Shown: positions 1 to 9,378, counted from the first letter of the stretch. The stretch: DNA of 64,000 nucleotides from Bacteroidia bacterium (GCA_037045145.1 JBAOIA010000011.1:1426001-1490000); one strand, 5' to 3'. Made by a program: numbers and translations. The notes: generated by a model not told the origin, from the sequence alone.

Positions 1-1711
1 TCTTTCAGAAGATGAGAAACTGCTGAGCTTTAGTGATGAGATTGAAGTTTATAATCTGATAAAATTCCAGAAGACAAATCAAAGCACTTGTATTAACCTT
101 AAACCTATTGTAAGAAAAGGGGAGAAGGTTAGAGCAGGACAGGTATTGTGCGAAGGTTATGCAACCAAAGATGGTGAATTAGCTTTAGGACGAAACCTTA
201 AAGTTGCTTTCATGCCCTGGAAAGGAAATAACTTCGAAGATGCTATTGTGATTTCTGAGCGTGTTGTACGCGAAGATATTTTCACTTCTCTTCACGTTGA
301 TGAATATACGCTTGAAGTTCGCGATACTAAACGTGGTCTTGAAGAACTTACTGCCGATATTCCAAACGTAAGTGAAGAAGCTACCCGCGACCTTGATGAT
401 AACGGATTGATTCGTGTTGGTGCAGAAGTGAAAGAAGGCGATATCATTATCGGAAAAATAACACCAAAAGGAGAAACAGATCCTTCACCGGAAGAGAAAC
501 TGCTTCGTGCCATCTTTGGTGATAAAGCCGGTGATGTTAAAGATGCATCATTGAAACTTCCACCATCTGTAAAAGGTGTGGTAATTGACAAGAAGTTGTT
601 TTCACGTGCAGTGAAAGATAAAAACTCAAAAACAGATGATAAAGTAGTGTTAACCAAACTTGATGAAGAGCAAGCAAGAGACCTGGCATCAATAAAAGCT
701 AAATTGGTTGACAAACTGTTTATCCTGGTGAATGGAAAAACATCACAAGGTGTGATGGATATTTTCAAAGAGTTTGTTATTCCTAAAGGCAGCAAGTTTA
801 CACAAAAGATGTTGCAGGAGTTGGATTATAATAACATCAATCCATCCAAGTGGACAACTGATAAAGATCGTAATGATCAGATAAAAGAGTTGTTGCACAA
901 CTACAACATTAAAATAAATGATGTAATTGGTTCATATAAACGTAAGAAATTTGCGATTCAGGTTGGTGATGAACTGCCAGCAGGTATTATGCAGTTGGCA
1001 AAAGTTTATATTGCTAAAAAACGTAAACTAACAGTTGGTGATAAGATGGCAGGTCGTCATGGTAACAAAGGTATTGTTGCCAAGATTGTACGTGAAGAGG
1101 AGATGCCTTTCCTTGAGGACGGAACACCTGTTGACATTGTACTTAATCCGCTTGGTGTACCATCTCGTATGAACCTTGGTCAGATTTATGAAACAGTACT
1201 TGGTTGGGCCGGACAAAAGTTGGGTGTAAAGTTTGCTACGCCAATTTTTGATGGAGCTACATTAGATGAAATAGAACATTATGTAGATAAAGCCGGATTG
1301 TCTAAGTATGGAGCAACCTATCTGACAGATGGTGGCACAGGAGAGCGTTTCGATCAGCCTGCAACAGTAGGTATCATTTACATGCTTAAATTAGGTCACA
1401 TGGTAGATGATAAAATGCACGCACGTTCTATCGGACCATACTCACTCATTACGCAACAGCCTTTAGGTGGTAAAGCACAGTTTGGTGGTCAGCGTTTTGG
1501 AGAGATGGAGGTGTGGGCACTTGAAGCATTCGGTGCATCAAACATTCTTCAGGAATTGTTGACTGTTAAGTCAGATGACGTTGTGGGAAGAGCAAAGGCT
1601 TATGAAGCAATTGTTAAAGGAGATAACATGCCAACACCGGGAGTGCCGGAGTCGTTCAATGTATTACTGCATGAATTGCGTGGATTAGGTTTAAAAATAA
1701 CATTAGATTAA
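1..1711 (+). CDS. rpoB: DNA-directed RNA polymerase subunit beta, C-terminal part
   Basis: This is the 3' part of rpoB, open from base 2 at the window edge to the TAA at 1709-1711; the N-terminal half lies outside. The beta subunit forms the catalytic cleft of RNA polymerase together with beta'. Recognisable parts are the segment starting GRNLKVAFMPWKG, the motif GDKMAGRHGNKG (about 1039-1075) and the C-terminal clamp region with SLITQQPLGGKAQFGGQRFG and EMEVWALEA, which contacts beta'. No frame break is seen. rpoC follows 70 bp downstream on the same strand, the usual rpoBC order, but with a strong hairpin in between. The internal TTG at 146 is not a real start because homology continues upstream of it. 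Confidence 0.98.
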   Translation, partial: LSEDEKLLSFSDEIEVYNLIKFQKTNQSTCINLKPIVRKGEKVRAGQVLCEGYATKDGELALGRNLKVAFMPWKGNNFEDAIVISERVVREDIFTSLHVDEYTLEVRDTKRGLEELTADIPNVSEEATRDLDDNGLIRVGAEVKEGDIIIGKITPKGETDPSPEEKLLRAIFGDKAGDVKDASLKLPPSVKGVVIDKKLFSRAVKDKNSKTDDKVVLTKLDEEQARDLASIKAKLVDKLFILVNGKTSQGVMDIFKEFVIPKGSKFTQKMLQELDYNNINPSKWTTDKDRNDQIKELLHNYNIKINDVIGSYKRKKFAIQVGDELPAGIMQLAKVYIAKKRKLTVGDKMAGRHGNKGIVAKIVREEEMPFLEDGTPVDIVLNPLGVPSRMNLGQIYETVLGWAGQKLGVKFATPIFDGATLDEIEHYVDKAGLSKYGATYLTDGGTGERFDQPATVGIIYMLKLGHMVDDKMHARSIGPYSLITQQPLGGKAQFGGQRFGEMEVWALEAFGASNILQELLTVKSDDVVGRAKAYEAIVKGDNMPTPGVPESFNVLLHELRGLGLKITLD

Positions 1712-1717
1712 AAAATT

Positions 1718-1746
1718 ACGGGCAAAGGCAGGTTGCCTTTGCCCGT
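1718..1746 (+). terminator. Perfect 13-bp hairpin between rpoB and rpoC
   Basis: The arms ACGGGCAAAGGCA (1718-1730) and TGCCTTTGCCCGT (1734-1746) are perfectly complementary around a 3-nt loop, starting 6 nt after the rpoB stop. Only a short T run (AGTTTTCC) follows, so it could be a weak terminator or attenuator, or an mRNA processing or stability element that sets the rpoB/rpoC ratio. The structure is seen directly; the role is inferred. Confidence 0.6.
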
Positions 1747-1781
1747 AGTTTTCCATCATAAAATCATTCAATAAAAACAAA

Positions 1782-4700
1782 ATGGCAGCAAAACGCGATA
1801 ATAAAATAAAAAGTAATTTTTCACGCATCATCATCAGCTTAGCTTCACCGGAACATATTCTGGAGCAGTCAAGCGGTGAAGTGCTGAAGCCGGAAACAAT
1901 TAACTACCGTACCTATAAACCTGAACGCGATGGTTTGTTTTGCGAACGCATTTTCGGTCCTGTAAAAGACTGGGAATGTCATTGCGGAAAGTACAAGCGT
2001 ATCCGATATAAAGGTATTGTTTGTGACCGTTGTGGTGTAGAAGTAACAGAAAAGAAAGTTAGACGTGAGCGCATGGGACATATTCAGTTAGTTGTTCCTG
2101 TTGCACACATCTGGTATTTCCGTTCGTTACCAAATAAAATTGGTTACTTGTTGGGATTGCCAACAAAAAAATTAGATCTGATTATTTACTATGAACGTTA
2201 TGTAGTTATTCAGGCAGGTGTTAAAGCACAGGATGGTGTAAACTACCTTGACTTCCTCACAGAAGAAGAGTACCTGAATATTCTTGATAACCTTCCAAAA
2301 GAAAATCAGCATCTAGACGATACAGATCCGAATAAATTTATTGCTAGAATGGGGGCAGATGCATTGTATGACCTGCTTTCACGTCTCGACCTTGATGAGT
2401 TATCATATAAACTTCGTCATCAGGCCAGCAATGAAACTTCGCAGCAGCGTAAAAATGAAGCATTAAAGAGACTCAACGTAGTTGAAGCTTTCCGCAATGC
2501 TAATCAGAATATTGAAAACCGTCCTGAGTGGATGATTGTAAAAGTTGTTCCTGTTATACCACCTGAACTTCGTCCATTGGTTCCATTGGATGGTGGACGT
2601 TTTGCAACATCCGATTTGAATGACCTTTACAGACGTGTAATTATTCGTAACAACCGATTGAAGCGATTGTTGGAAATTAAAGCTCCTGATGTGATTTTAC
2701 GTAATGAAAAGCGTATGCTGCAGGAAGCAGTAGATTCCCTTTTCGATAATTCACGTAAAGTGAATGCCGTTAAAACTGAATCGAACCGTGCATTGAAATC
2801 ACTTTCAGATTCATTGAAAGGAAAACAAGGACGTTTCCGTCAGAACTTACTTGGTAAACGTGTTGACTATTCTGCACGTTCGGTAATTGTTGTTGGACCT
2901 GAGATGAAATTGCATGAGTGCGGATTACCAAAAGATATGGCAGCAGAATTATTTAAGCCATTTATCATACGTAAACTTATTGAAAGAGGAATAGTAAAGA
3001 CAGTTAAGTCTGCAAAGAAAATTGTAGATCGTAAAGATGCTATTGTTTGGGATATTCTTGAAAATGTATTGAAAGGACATCCTGTACTACTCAACCGTGC
3101 TCCTACACTTCACCGTCTCGGTATTCAGGCATTCCAGCCAAAGCTTATCGAAGGAAAAGCAATTCAGTTGCATCCATTGGTGTGTACGGCTTTCAACGCT
3201 GACTTTGACGGTGACCAGATGGCTGTTCACGTTCCACTTGGAAATGCTGCAATTCTTGAAGCGCAAATGCTGATGCTTGCATCGCACAACATTCTTAACC
3301 CTGCCAATGGTGCACCAATAACCGTACCTTCTCAGGACATGGTTCTTGGATTGTACTACATGACTAAGGGTAAGAAATCAACAGATAAAGAAAAAGTAAA
3401 AGGAGAAGGTTCTGTTTTCTATTCTCCTGAAGAGGTTACCATTGCCTTCAATGAAGGACGTGTTGACCTGCATGCTTACATAAAAGTAAAAACACATGTT
3501 AAAGAGAACGGTGAGATAGTGAAACGTGTGATAGAGACCACCGTGGGTCGTGTGTTGTTTAATGAAGTGGTTCCACGTCAAGCCGGTTATATCAATGAGG
3601 TGTTAACTAAAAAAGCACTACGTGATATCATCAGCCAGGTATTGAAGAACTGCGGCATTGCGCAGACAGCACGTTTCCTTGATGATATTAAAGATCTTGG
3701 ATTTAAGATGGCCTTTAAAGGAGGGCTTTCTTTTAACCTTAATGATGTATTGATTCCTGGTGCTAAAGCAGAGTTGGTGACTAAAGCGCAAGCTGAAGTT
3801 GAAGAGGTTCGAAACAGCTACAACATGGGTTTCATCACCAACAACGAGCGTTACAATCAGATTATTGATATCTGGACACGTACTAACACACGTATTACCG
3901 AAACGTTGATGAAGCAATTGATTGCTGATAAACAAGGTTTCAATGCTGTGTATATGATGCTTGACTCCGGTGCCCGTGGTTCTAAAGAGCAGATTCGTCA
4001 GTTAGGTGGTATGAGAGGTCTGATGGCTAAGCCACAAAAATCAGGTGCATCAGGTGGTGAGATTATCGAGAATCCAATTCTTTCAAACTTTAAAGAAGGA
4101 TTATCAATTCTTGAATACTTTATCTCTACTCACGGTGCGCGTAAAGGTCTTGCCGATACAGCCTTAAAAACAGCCGATGCCGGTTACTTAACCAGAAGGC
4201 TTGTTGACGTGGCGCAAGATGTTATCATCACAGAACCTGATTGCGGAACATTACGTGGTCTGTCTGAAACTGCATTGAAAAATCAGGAGGAAGTTGTAGA
4301 AACTTTATACGACAGAATTCTTGGACGTGTGTCTTGCCACGATATCTATCATCCATTAACCGGTGAATTAGTTGTTCATGCAGGCGAAGAGATAAAAGAA
4401 GATGTTGCAGCACAAATAGAAGATTCGCCATTAGAATCTGTTGAAATCAGATCGGTATTGACTTGCGAATCGAAACAAGGTGTTTGTGCCAAATGCTATG
4501 GCAGAAACTTAGCTACAGGACGTATGGTTCAGAAAGGTGAGGCTGTTGGAGTTATTGCTGCACAGTCAATCGGTGAGCCGGGTACACAGCTTACACTTCG
4601 TACATTCCACGTGGGTGGTGTTGCCTCTAAAGGTGCATCAGAATCACGTCATGAGGCGAAGTTTGGCGGTGTTATCGAACTTGAAGAAATGCGTACGCTC

Positions 4701-6074
4701 CCTTACAAAGAAGGGGATAAAAAATATGAAGTTGTGGTTGGTCGTTCCGGTGAATTCCGAATTGTTGACCCAACAACTAAGGCTGTTTTAGCAACTAATA
4801 ACATTCCTTATGGTTCACATTTGTTTGTTAAAAATGGCGACACATTGAAAAAAGGTGATGTGATTTGCGAATGGGATCCATACAACGCAGTAATCATTTG
4901 CGAAGCCGATGGTAAAATTGGATATGAACATCTTGAAGAAGGTGTGACCTTCCGCGAAGAGTCTGATGAGCAAACAGGCTACAAAGAGAAAGTTGTTATT
5001 GACAGTCGTGATAAAACAAAGAACCCTGTTATTAAAATTCTGAATGACAAGAAAGAAGTAGTGAAAGCATACAACATTCCTGTTGGTGCTCACATTGTGG
5101 TAAATGAAGGTCAGAAAATTAAGTCAGGAAATGTGTTGGTTAAAATTGTTCGTGCAAGTGGTAAAACGGGTGATATCACAGGAGGTCTGCCACGTGTAAC
5201 AGAATTGTTTGAAGCACGTAATCCTTCGAATCCAGCTGTAGTAAGCGAGATTGATGGAGTAGTAGCTTATGGTGGAATTAAACGAGGAAATCGTGAGATT
5301 GTCATCACCTCAAAAGAAGGAGATGTAAAAAAATATCTTGTTCCATTGTCAAAACACATACTTGTACAGGATAACGACTTTATTCGTGCCGGTGCTCCAT
5401 TGTCAGACGGTGCCATCAGCCCATCCGACATTCTTGCTATTAAAGGACCATCACAAGTACAGGAATACTTAGTAAACGAAGTACAAGAAGTATATCGCTT
5501 GCAGGGTGTGAAGATTAACGATAAACACTTTGAGGTAATTGTGCGTCAGATGATGCGTAAAGTTGTAATTGAAGATGCAGGAGATACGCGCTTCCTTGAG
5601 AGAGAATCTGTAAACAAGATTGAGTTCATGGAAGAAAATGACTGGATTATGGATAAGATGGTAGTTACAGAACCCGGTGATTCAGAATACCGACCAGGGC
5701 AGATTATTACACTACGTAAACTGCGTGATGACAACTCTATGTTGAAACGCAAGGATCAGAAAGAAATAGAAGCTCGTAATGCTATTCCTGCCACATCATC
5801 ACCTTTGTTACAAGGAATTACACAGGCATCATTACATACTAAGAGCTGGATTTCTGCAGCATCATTCCAGGAAACAACTAAAGTACTTAACGAAGCTGCT
5901 ATCAATGGTAAGGTTGATTACCTGAACGGATTGAAAGAAAATGTTATCGTTGGACACTTGATTCCGGCAGGAACAGGATTGCGCGAGTATGAGCGATTGA
6001 TTGTTGGTTCACAAGAAGAGTATGATTTGCTTATGGCTTCAAAAGAATCAAATAATGAGGCAGTAGAGCAATAA
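1782..6074 (+). CDS. rpoC: DNA-directed RNA polymerase subunit beta'
   Basis: Complete beta' subunit of 1430 residues, within the usual Bacteroidota length. The N-terminal zinc site is C66, C68, C81 and C84. The catalytic loop NADFDGDQ sits at residues 472-479, with the three Mg-binding aspartates at 474, 476 and 478. The trigger-loop region with SIGEPGTQLTLRTFHVGG follows around residue 930, and the second zinc site (CGTLRG, then CESKQGVCAKCYG) is near residues 820-910. The ATG at 1782 fits the normal beta' N-terminus; there is no clear Shine-Dalgarno sequence, as is usual in Bacteroidota. It is expected to be co-transcribed with rpoB and is followed by a strong terminator. Confidence 0.99.
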   Translation: MAAKRDNKIKSNFSRIIISLASPEHILEQSSGEVLKPETINYRTYKPERDGLFCERIFGPVKDWECHCGKYKRIRYKGIVCDRCGVEVTEKKVRRERMGHIQLVVPVAHIWYFRSLPNKIGYLLGLPTKKLDLIIYYERYVVIQAGVKAQDGVNYLDFLTEEEYLNILDNLPKENQHLDDTDPNKFIARMGADALYDLLSRLDLDELSYKLRHQASNETSQQRKNEALKRLNVVEAFRNANQNIENRPEWMIVKVVPVIPPELRPLVPLDGGRFATSDLNDLYRRVIIRNNRLKRLLEIKAPDVILRNEKRMLQEAVDSLFDNSRKVNAVKTESNRALKSLSDSLKGKQGRFRQNLLGKRVDYSARSVIVVGPEMKLHECGLPKDMAAELFKPFIIRKLIERGIVKTVKSAKKIVDRKDAIVWDILENVLKGHPVLLNRAPTLHRLGIQAFQPKLIEGKAIQLHPLVCTAFNADFDGDQMAVHVPLGNAAILEAQMLMLASHNILNPANGAPITVPSQDMVLGLYYMTKGKKSTDKEKVKGEGSVFYSPEEVTIAFNEGRVDLHAYIKVKTHVKENGEIVKRVIETTVGRVLFNEVVPRQAGYINEVLTKKALRDIISQVLKNCGIAQTARFLDDIKDLGFKMAFKGGLSFNLNDVLIPGAKAELVTKAQAEVEEVRNSYNMGFITNNERYNQIIDIWTRTNTRITETLMKQLIADKQGFNAVYMMLDSGARGSKEQIRQLGGMRGLMAKPQKSGASGGEIIENPILSNFKEGLSILEYFISTHGARKGLADTALKTADAGYLTRRLVDVAQDVIITEPDCGTLRGLSETALKNQEEVVETLYDRILGRVSCHDIYHPLTGELVVHAGEEIKEDVAAQIEDSPLESVEIRSVLTCESKQGVCAKCYGRNLATGRMVQKGEAVGVIAAQSIGEPGTQLTLRTFHVGGVASKGASESRHEAKFGGVIELEEMRTLPYKEGDKKYEVVVGRSGEFRIVDPTTKAVLATNNIPYGSHLFVKNGDTLKKGDVICEWDPYNAVIICEADGKIGYEHLEEGVTFREESDEQTGYKEKVVIDSRDKTKNPVIKILNDKKEVVKAYNIPVGAHIVVNEGQKIKSGNVLVKIVRASGKTGDITGGLPRVTELFEARNPSNPAVVSEIDGVVAYGGIKRGNREIVITSKEGDVKKYLVPLSKHILVQDNDFIRAGAPLSDGAISPSDILAIKGPSQVQEYLVNEVQEVYRLQGVKINDKHFEVIVRQMMRKVVIEDAGDTRFLERESVNKIEFMEENDWIMDKMVVTEPGDSEYRPGQIITLRKLRDDNSMLKRKDQKEIEARNAIPATSSPLLQGITQASLHTKSWISAASFQETTKVLNEAAINGKVDYLNGLKENVIVGHLIPAGTGLREYERLIVGSQEEYDLLMASKESNNEAVEQ

Positions 6075-6090
6075 GTTTATTAATATTTTA

Positions 6091-6131
6091 AAACAAAAAA
6101 CCTTTGGTGCATAGCCAAAGGTTTTTTGTTT
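6091..6131 (+). terminator. Rho-independent terminator after rpoC
   Basis: The arms AAACAAAAAACCTTTGG and CCAAAGGTTTTTTGTTT pair around the loop TGCATAG and end in a T-rich tract, 16 nt after the rpoC stop. The A-rich left side makes it able to work in both directions, so it may also stop reading from the opposite strand. Confidence 0.9.
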
Positions 6132-6325
6132 TTAGAGAAGTTGCACCAAATATTTTATTATTCATTTCTGTGTGACACGATCAATGTAATGTTTGTCATG
6201 ATAGTTATTATCAACACAGATCATGCTTTTTGAATCATTGATCAGTGTGCTTTAAGTGAAATTTATACACTTTGCAATGCGAATATTAGTTGATGACAAG
6301 CTGTTGTATAATTCACAGCAGCAAA

Positions 6326-7690
6326 TTAATCTTTAACAAATCGTGAACGCATTATTGTTTTTTGTGTAATAACCTCCAATAGATAATTGCCTTTTGAGAG
6401 ACCTTGCACCGAAACAGTATTGTCATCAATGATATTTTGTTGACAAACCAACTGGCCTGTTAAATTGAAAATACGAATAGCAGGGGATGCTAATGCCTCA
6501 TCTGATTGAATTTTTAAATAATCATTGGCAGGATTAGGATAAATGCTGATAGTTGTATGAGGGTCATGACTTAGTCCTGTGGTATTTGGATATTGTGCTA
6601 CAAAGTAGTTCTGGCTACTGTTTGTAAATCGCCCACCGGCATAACAAACTCCATTTGATGTCACAGAAACGCCATAGATGGTATTATTTGCCTGTAATGA
6701 ATTGACACCACCAACTTCACTCCATGATACTCCATCCCATTTGGCAACATATCTATTGCCATTACTGTTGTAAAAATCACCAACAGCATAAATGTTATTG
6801 TTTGCATCACAGTAAATATTGAAAATGTAAGCGTTAGCATTTAATGCACCGGAGCCTCCTAATTCACTCCAATTTGTTCCGTCAAATTTTGCTACATTGT
6901 AAAGTCCATTGGCATTATTAAATCTGCCGGCAGCATATAAATTACCCAAACCATCCATACATAAGGTATAAATCACTGCATTTGCAGAAAGTCCGTTTAA
7001 GCCGCCAACTTCGCTCCACGAGGTGCCATTCCATTTCGCAACATAACGGTTCTGACTTGCATTACGGAAATCTCCGGCTGTATAAATATTTCCGGTTGCA
7101 TCAGCAATAACTGCACTGATAAACCCTGTTGCACCCAAACTATTTGGTCCACCTAACTCATTCCATGATGTGCCATTAAATTTGGCAATATACGATTGGT
7201 TGTTACTGTTTTTGAATTTTCCGCCAGTGTAAACATTGCCTGATGCATCAGTACAAACAGCATAAATAATATCATTGGCCTGTAGCGAGTTGATTCCACC
7301 TAATTCACTCCATGATGTGCCATCAAACTTAGCTACATATTTATTTCCATTATTATTGGTTGCATTTCCGGCTGTATAAATGTTGCCATTTGCATCACCT
7401 GTCACAAGCCATAATACCTGATTTGCAGAAAGAGAGTTGACGCCCCCAAGCTCACTCCATGTTGTACCATCCCATTTAGCTATATAATATTTTGAAGTGT
7501 TATTGTAAAAGTATCCGGCTGCATAAATTTTTCCTGAAAAATCATGATAAATACCATGAATTAAACCATTTGCAGCAAGACTGTTTTGTCCGCCTGTTTC
7601 CACCCATTGTGACTTTGCGTCTGATATCATAAACAAGGCAACAGCTAGTGTAAGGCCTGTTATTTTTATTTGTGAGATTAGTTGTGGCAT
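6326..7690 (-). CDS. Secreted repeat protein with T9SS sorting domain
   Basis: 454 residues. An N-terminal signal peptide (hydrophobic stretch about residues 8-25, ending SDAKSQ) is followed by seven tandem repeats of 49 residues (about 29-371). The consensus begins W-S-E-x-G-G-x-N-S-L and continues with D-A-x-G-N-x-Y-x-A-G and Y-V-A-K-W-D-G-T-S. Such repeats resemble beta-propeller or kelch-like blades, so a seven-bladed propeller is plausible (inference). The last ~80 residues form a T9SS type A sorting domain, with the YPNPAND motif and an ending LLEVITQ...RFVKD. The protein is probably exported and fixed on the cell surface; the ligand is unknown. It is monocistronic between the rpoC terminator and the carbonic anhydrase gene, which is transcribed divergently. 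Confidence 0.85.
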   Translation of the reverse strand: MPQLISQIKITGLTLAVALFMISDAKSQWVETGGQNSLAANGLIHGIYHDFSGKIYAAGYFYNNTSKYYIAKWDGTTWSELGGVNSLSANQVLWLVTGDANGNIYTAGNATNNNGNKYVAKFDGTSWSELGGINSLQANDIIYAVCTDASGNVYTGGKFKNSNNQSYIAKFNGTSWNELGGPNSLGATGFISAVIADATGNIYTAGDFRNASQNRYVAKWNGTSWSEVGGLNGLSANAVIYTLCMDGLGNLYAAGRFNNANGLYNVAKFDGTNWSELGGSGALNANAYIFNIYCDANNNIYAVGDFYNSNGNRYVAKWDGVSWSEVGGVNSLQANNTIYGVSVTSNGVCYAGGRFTNSSQNYFVAQYPNTTGLSHDPHTTISIYPNPANDYLKIQSDEALASPAIRIFNLTGQLVCQQNIIDDNTVSVQGLSKGNYLLEVITQKTIMRSRFVKD

Positions 7691-7969
7691 AGTGCTATTA
7701 TTTTAATACAAAACTATGTCACAGGGGTTTTAAAAGAAATACTGAATTTGTAGTAAAATGGTATGGCTTCCCCTCAGAACGTTTCTGTTAACTAAATTTA
7801 GTTTCATTAATTGATGTGGTGATGACATTGTTGCTGGTAAACTGTTGAATGATTTTATGCTGCAGTTAGTTTTTATCTTGAATAAAATAAGTTAGATTGA
7901 CTAAAAGTTATGGCAATAAGGTCAATTAAACTAAATTAGTAAACAACATGATAGCAATGTCTAATTTAT

Positions 7970-7977
7970 TAAATTTG
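7970..7977 (+). promoter_or_regulatory. Bacteroidota -7 promoter element before carbonic anhydrase
   Basis: TAAATTTG matches the TAnnTTTG consensus of the Bacteroidota primary sigma factor and ends only 4 nt before the ATG at 7982, so the transcript may be leaderless or nearly so. No convincing -33 TTTG was found at the right distance. Confidence 0.4.
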
Positions 7978-7981
7978 TAGT

Positions 7982-8608
7982 ATGGAACTAAGAAAGATTT
8001 TTGAAAACAATCAGAAGTGGATTGAAAAAAAGTTGGAATCTGATGCAAAGTATTTTGAAAAACTGTCTGAAGGACAAAGTCCGGAGGTTTTATTTATAGG
8101 CTGCTCCGACAGCAGGGTAACTGCAGAAGAGTTAATGGGCTCCCAACCGGGCGAAGTGTTTGTTCATAGAAATGTATCCAACATGGTTATCAGTATTGAT
8201 CTGAACATGAATGCTGTTGTGGATTATGCTATTAATTTTCTGAAAGTAAAACACGTAGTTATTTGTGGTCATTATTTTTGTGGTGGGGTGAAGGCAGCCA
8301 TGGAGGCTCAAGACTTAGGTATATTAAATCCATGGTTGCGAAACATCAGAGATGTATTTAGAATACATAAGCAAGAGCTCATCAGTATAGCTGACGAAAA
8401 CGAGCGGTATAAACGCCTTGTAGAATTGAATGTGCAGGAACAGTGCATTAACCTCATCAAAATTGCTTCGGTACAAAAGGCATATAAACATAGAAACTTA
8501 CAGGTTCATGGATGGGTTTTTGACATTCATTCAGGGAAGCTAATTGACTTGAAAATTGACCTGCCCCATGAGTTGAAAGAGATAATGGAAATTTATGATT
8601 TGGGGTAG
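7982..8608 (+). CDS. can: Beta-class carbonic anhydrase
   Basis: 208 residues, normal for the beta class. It interconverts CO2 and bicarbonate in the cytoplasm. The zinc ligands and catalytic dyad are visible: C41-x-D43-x-R45 in the motif CSDSRV, and H97-x-x-C100 in CGHYFCGG. The family motif HRNVSNMV lies at residues 62-69. No signal peptide is present. It is a single gene with its own likely promoter immediately upstream. A sulfate permease partner, seen in some Bacteroidota, is absent here. Confidence 0.95.
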   Translation: MELRKIFENNQKWIEKKLESDAKYFEKLSEGQSPEVLFIGCSDSRVTAEELMGSQPGEVFVHRNVSNMVISIDLNMNAVVDYAINFLKVKHVVICGHYFCGGVKAAMEAQDLGILNPWLRNIRDVFRIHKQELISIADENERYKRLVELNVQEQCINLIKIASVQKAYKHRNLQVHGWVFDIHSGKLIDLKIDLPHELKEIMEIYDLG

Positions 8609-8669
8609 ATAGTACATTAAAACTCTCAAACACTCATATAAAACTTTCTTTGCATTTTAACTAACCTAC

Positions 8670-8690
8670 TTACATTCTTAAAGAATGTAA
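8670..8690. repeat. 21-bp palindrome downstream of carbonic anhydrase
   Basis: TTACATTCTT, a central A, and AAGAATGTAA form a perfect palindrome between the carbonic anhydrase gene and the 168-bp tandem array. There is no T tract, so it is not a clear terminator. It could be a protein-binding site or a weak 3' hairpin. Confidence 0.5.
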
Positions 8691-8714
8691 ACAAAAGCCA
8701 TAAGAGTAAAAAAT

Positions 8715-9273
8715 AAAAGCGAACCATTGCTGATTCGCTCTTTATTAAGTGGTCCCGGAGGGATTCAAATGGCGAGGTTTTCTCGCCATTGAGAGTGACA
8801 GAGTCACCTCTCAACCCAGCCTATTTAATTGCTTTATTCGTTATTGCAGATAAGAAATTCAATAGAAAATATTAATAAACAGAAAAGCGAACCATTGCTG
8901 ATTCGCTCTTTATTAAGTGGTCCCGGAGGGATTCAAATGGCGAGGTTTTCTCGCCATTGAGAGTGACAGAGTCACCTCTCAACCCAGCCTATTTAATTGC
9001 TTTATTCGTTATTGCAGATAAGAAATTCAATAGAAAATATTAATAAACAGAAAAGCGAACCATTGCTGATTCGCTCTTTATTAAGTGGTCCCGGAGGGAT
9101 TCAAATGGCGAGGTTTTCTCGCCATTGAGAGTGACAGAGTCACCTCTCAACCCAGCCTATTTAATTGCTTTATTCGTTATTGCAGATAAGAAATTCAATA
9201 GAAAATATTAATAAACAGAAAAGCGAACCATTGCTGATTCGCTCTTTATTAAGTGGTCCCGGAGGGATTCAAA
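8715..9273. repeat. 168-bp tandem array carrying tRNA-Arg 3' fragments
   Basis: Three identical 168-bp units lie at 8715-8882, 8883-9050 and 9051-9218. A fourth, partial copy (9219-9273) runs into the real tRNA-Arg gene. Read on the minus strand, each unit contains two strong hairpins (TGGCGAG/CTCGCCA and one with GTGAC/GTCAC), the T-loop and 3' acceptor half of the tRNA (TTTGAATCCC to GGGACC), then the tRNA terminator hairpin (AGCGAA/TTCGCT plus T tract), and about 70 bp of AT-rich sequence. The 5' half and the promoter of the tRNA are missing, and the T-stem is replaced, so the units are not functional tRNAs. No coding sequence is supported here. Confidence 0.95.
9217..9243 (-). terminator. 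Terminator of tRNA-Arg(ACG)
   Basis: On the minus strand AGCGAA, a 10-nt loop, TTCGCT and then TTTTCTGTTT lie directly downstream of the tRNA 3' end. The same hairpin is present in each upstream tandem unit, giving four terminators in series. Confidence 0.75.
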
Positions 9274-9327
9274 CCCCCAACCTTCTGATCCGTAGTCAGA
9301 TGCTCTATTCAGTTAAGCTACGGAACC
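9254..9327 (-). tRNA. tRNA-Arg(ACG)
   Basis: The 74-nt sequence folds as a cloverleaf. The acceptor GGTTCCG pairs with CGGGACC with one G-U pair, the anticodon stem TCTGA/TCAGA surrounds the loop CTACGGA (anticodon ACG), and the T-loop is TTTGAAT. The discriminator base is A and CCA is not encoded. The 3' end is duplicated in the adjacent tandem array. Confidence 0.95.
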
Positions 9328-9342
9328 ATTTTTTAAGTGGCG

Positions 9343-9372
9343 CAAAGATAACCAAATTCACTTATTCCAAAA
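9343..9372 (-). promoter_or_regulatory. Promoter of tRNA-Arg(ACG)
   Basis: On the minus strand TTTTG (9368-9372), 17 nt, then TATCTTTG (9343-9350) match the Bacteroidota -33/-7 promoter. They lie 15 nt upstream of the mature tRNA 5' end. Confidence 0.75.
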
Positions 9373-9378
9373 CAGAAA

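Noticed and set aside
292..795. Minus-strand gene inside rpoB
   Set aside because: It lies opposite a strongly conserved part of rpoB, has low-complexity Ser/Thr-rich translation and no start context.
8715..9253. Additional tRNA genes in the tandem units
   Set aside because: The units contain only the 3' half of the tRNA; the 5' acceptor strand, D-arm, anticodon arm and a pairing T-stem are missing.
8715..9273. CRISPR array
   Set aside because: The repeats are 168 bp, directly tandem and without unique spacers; no cas genes are near.
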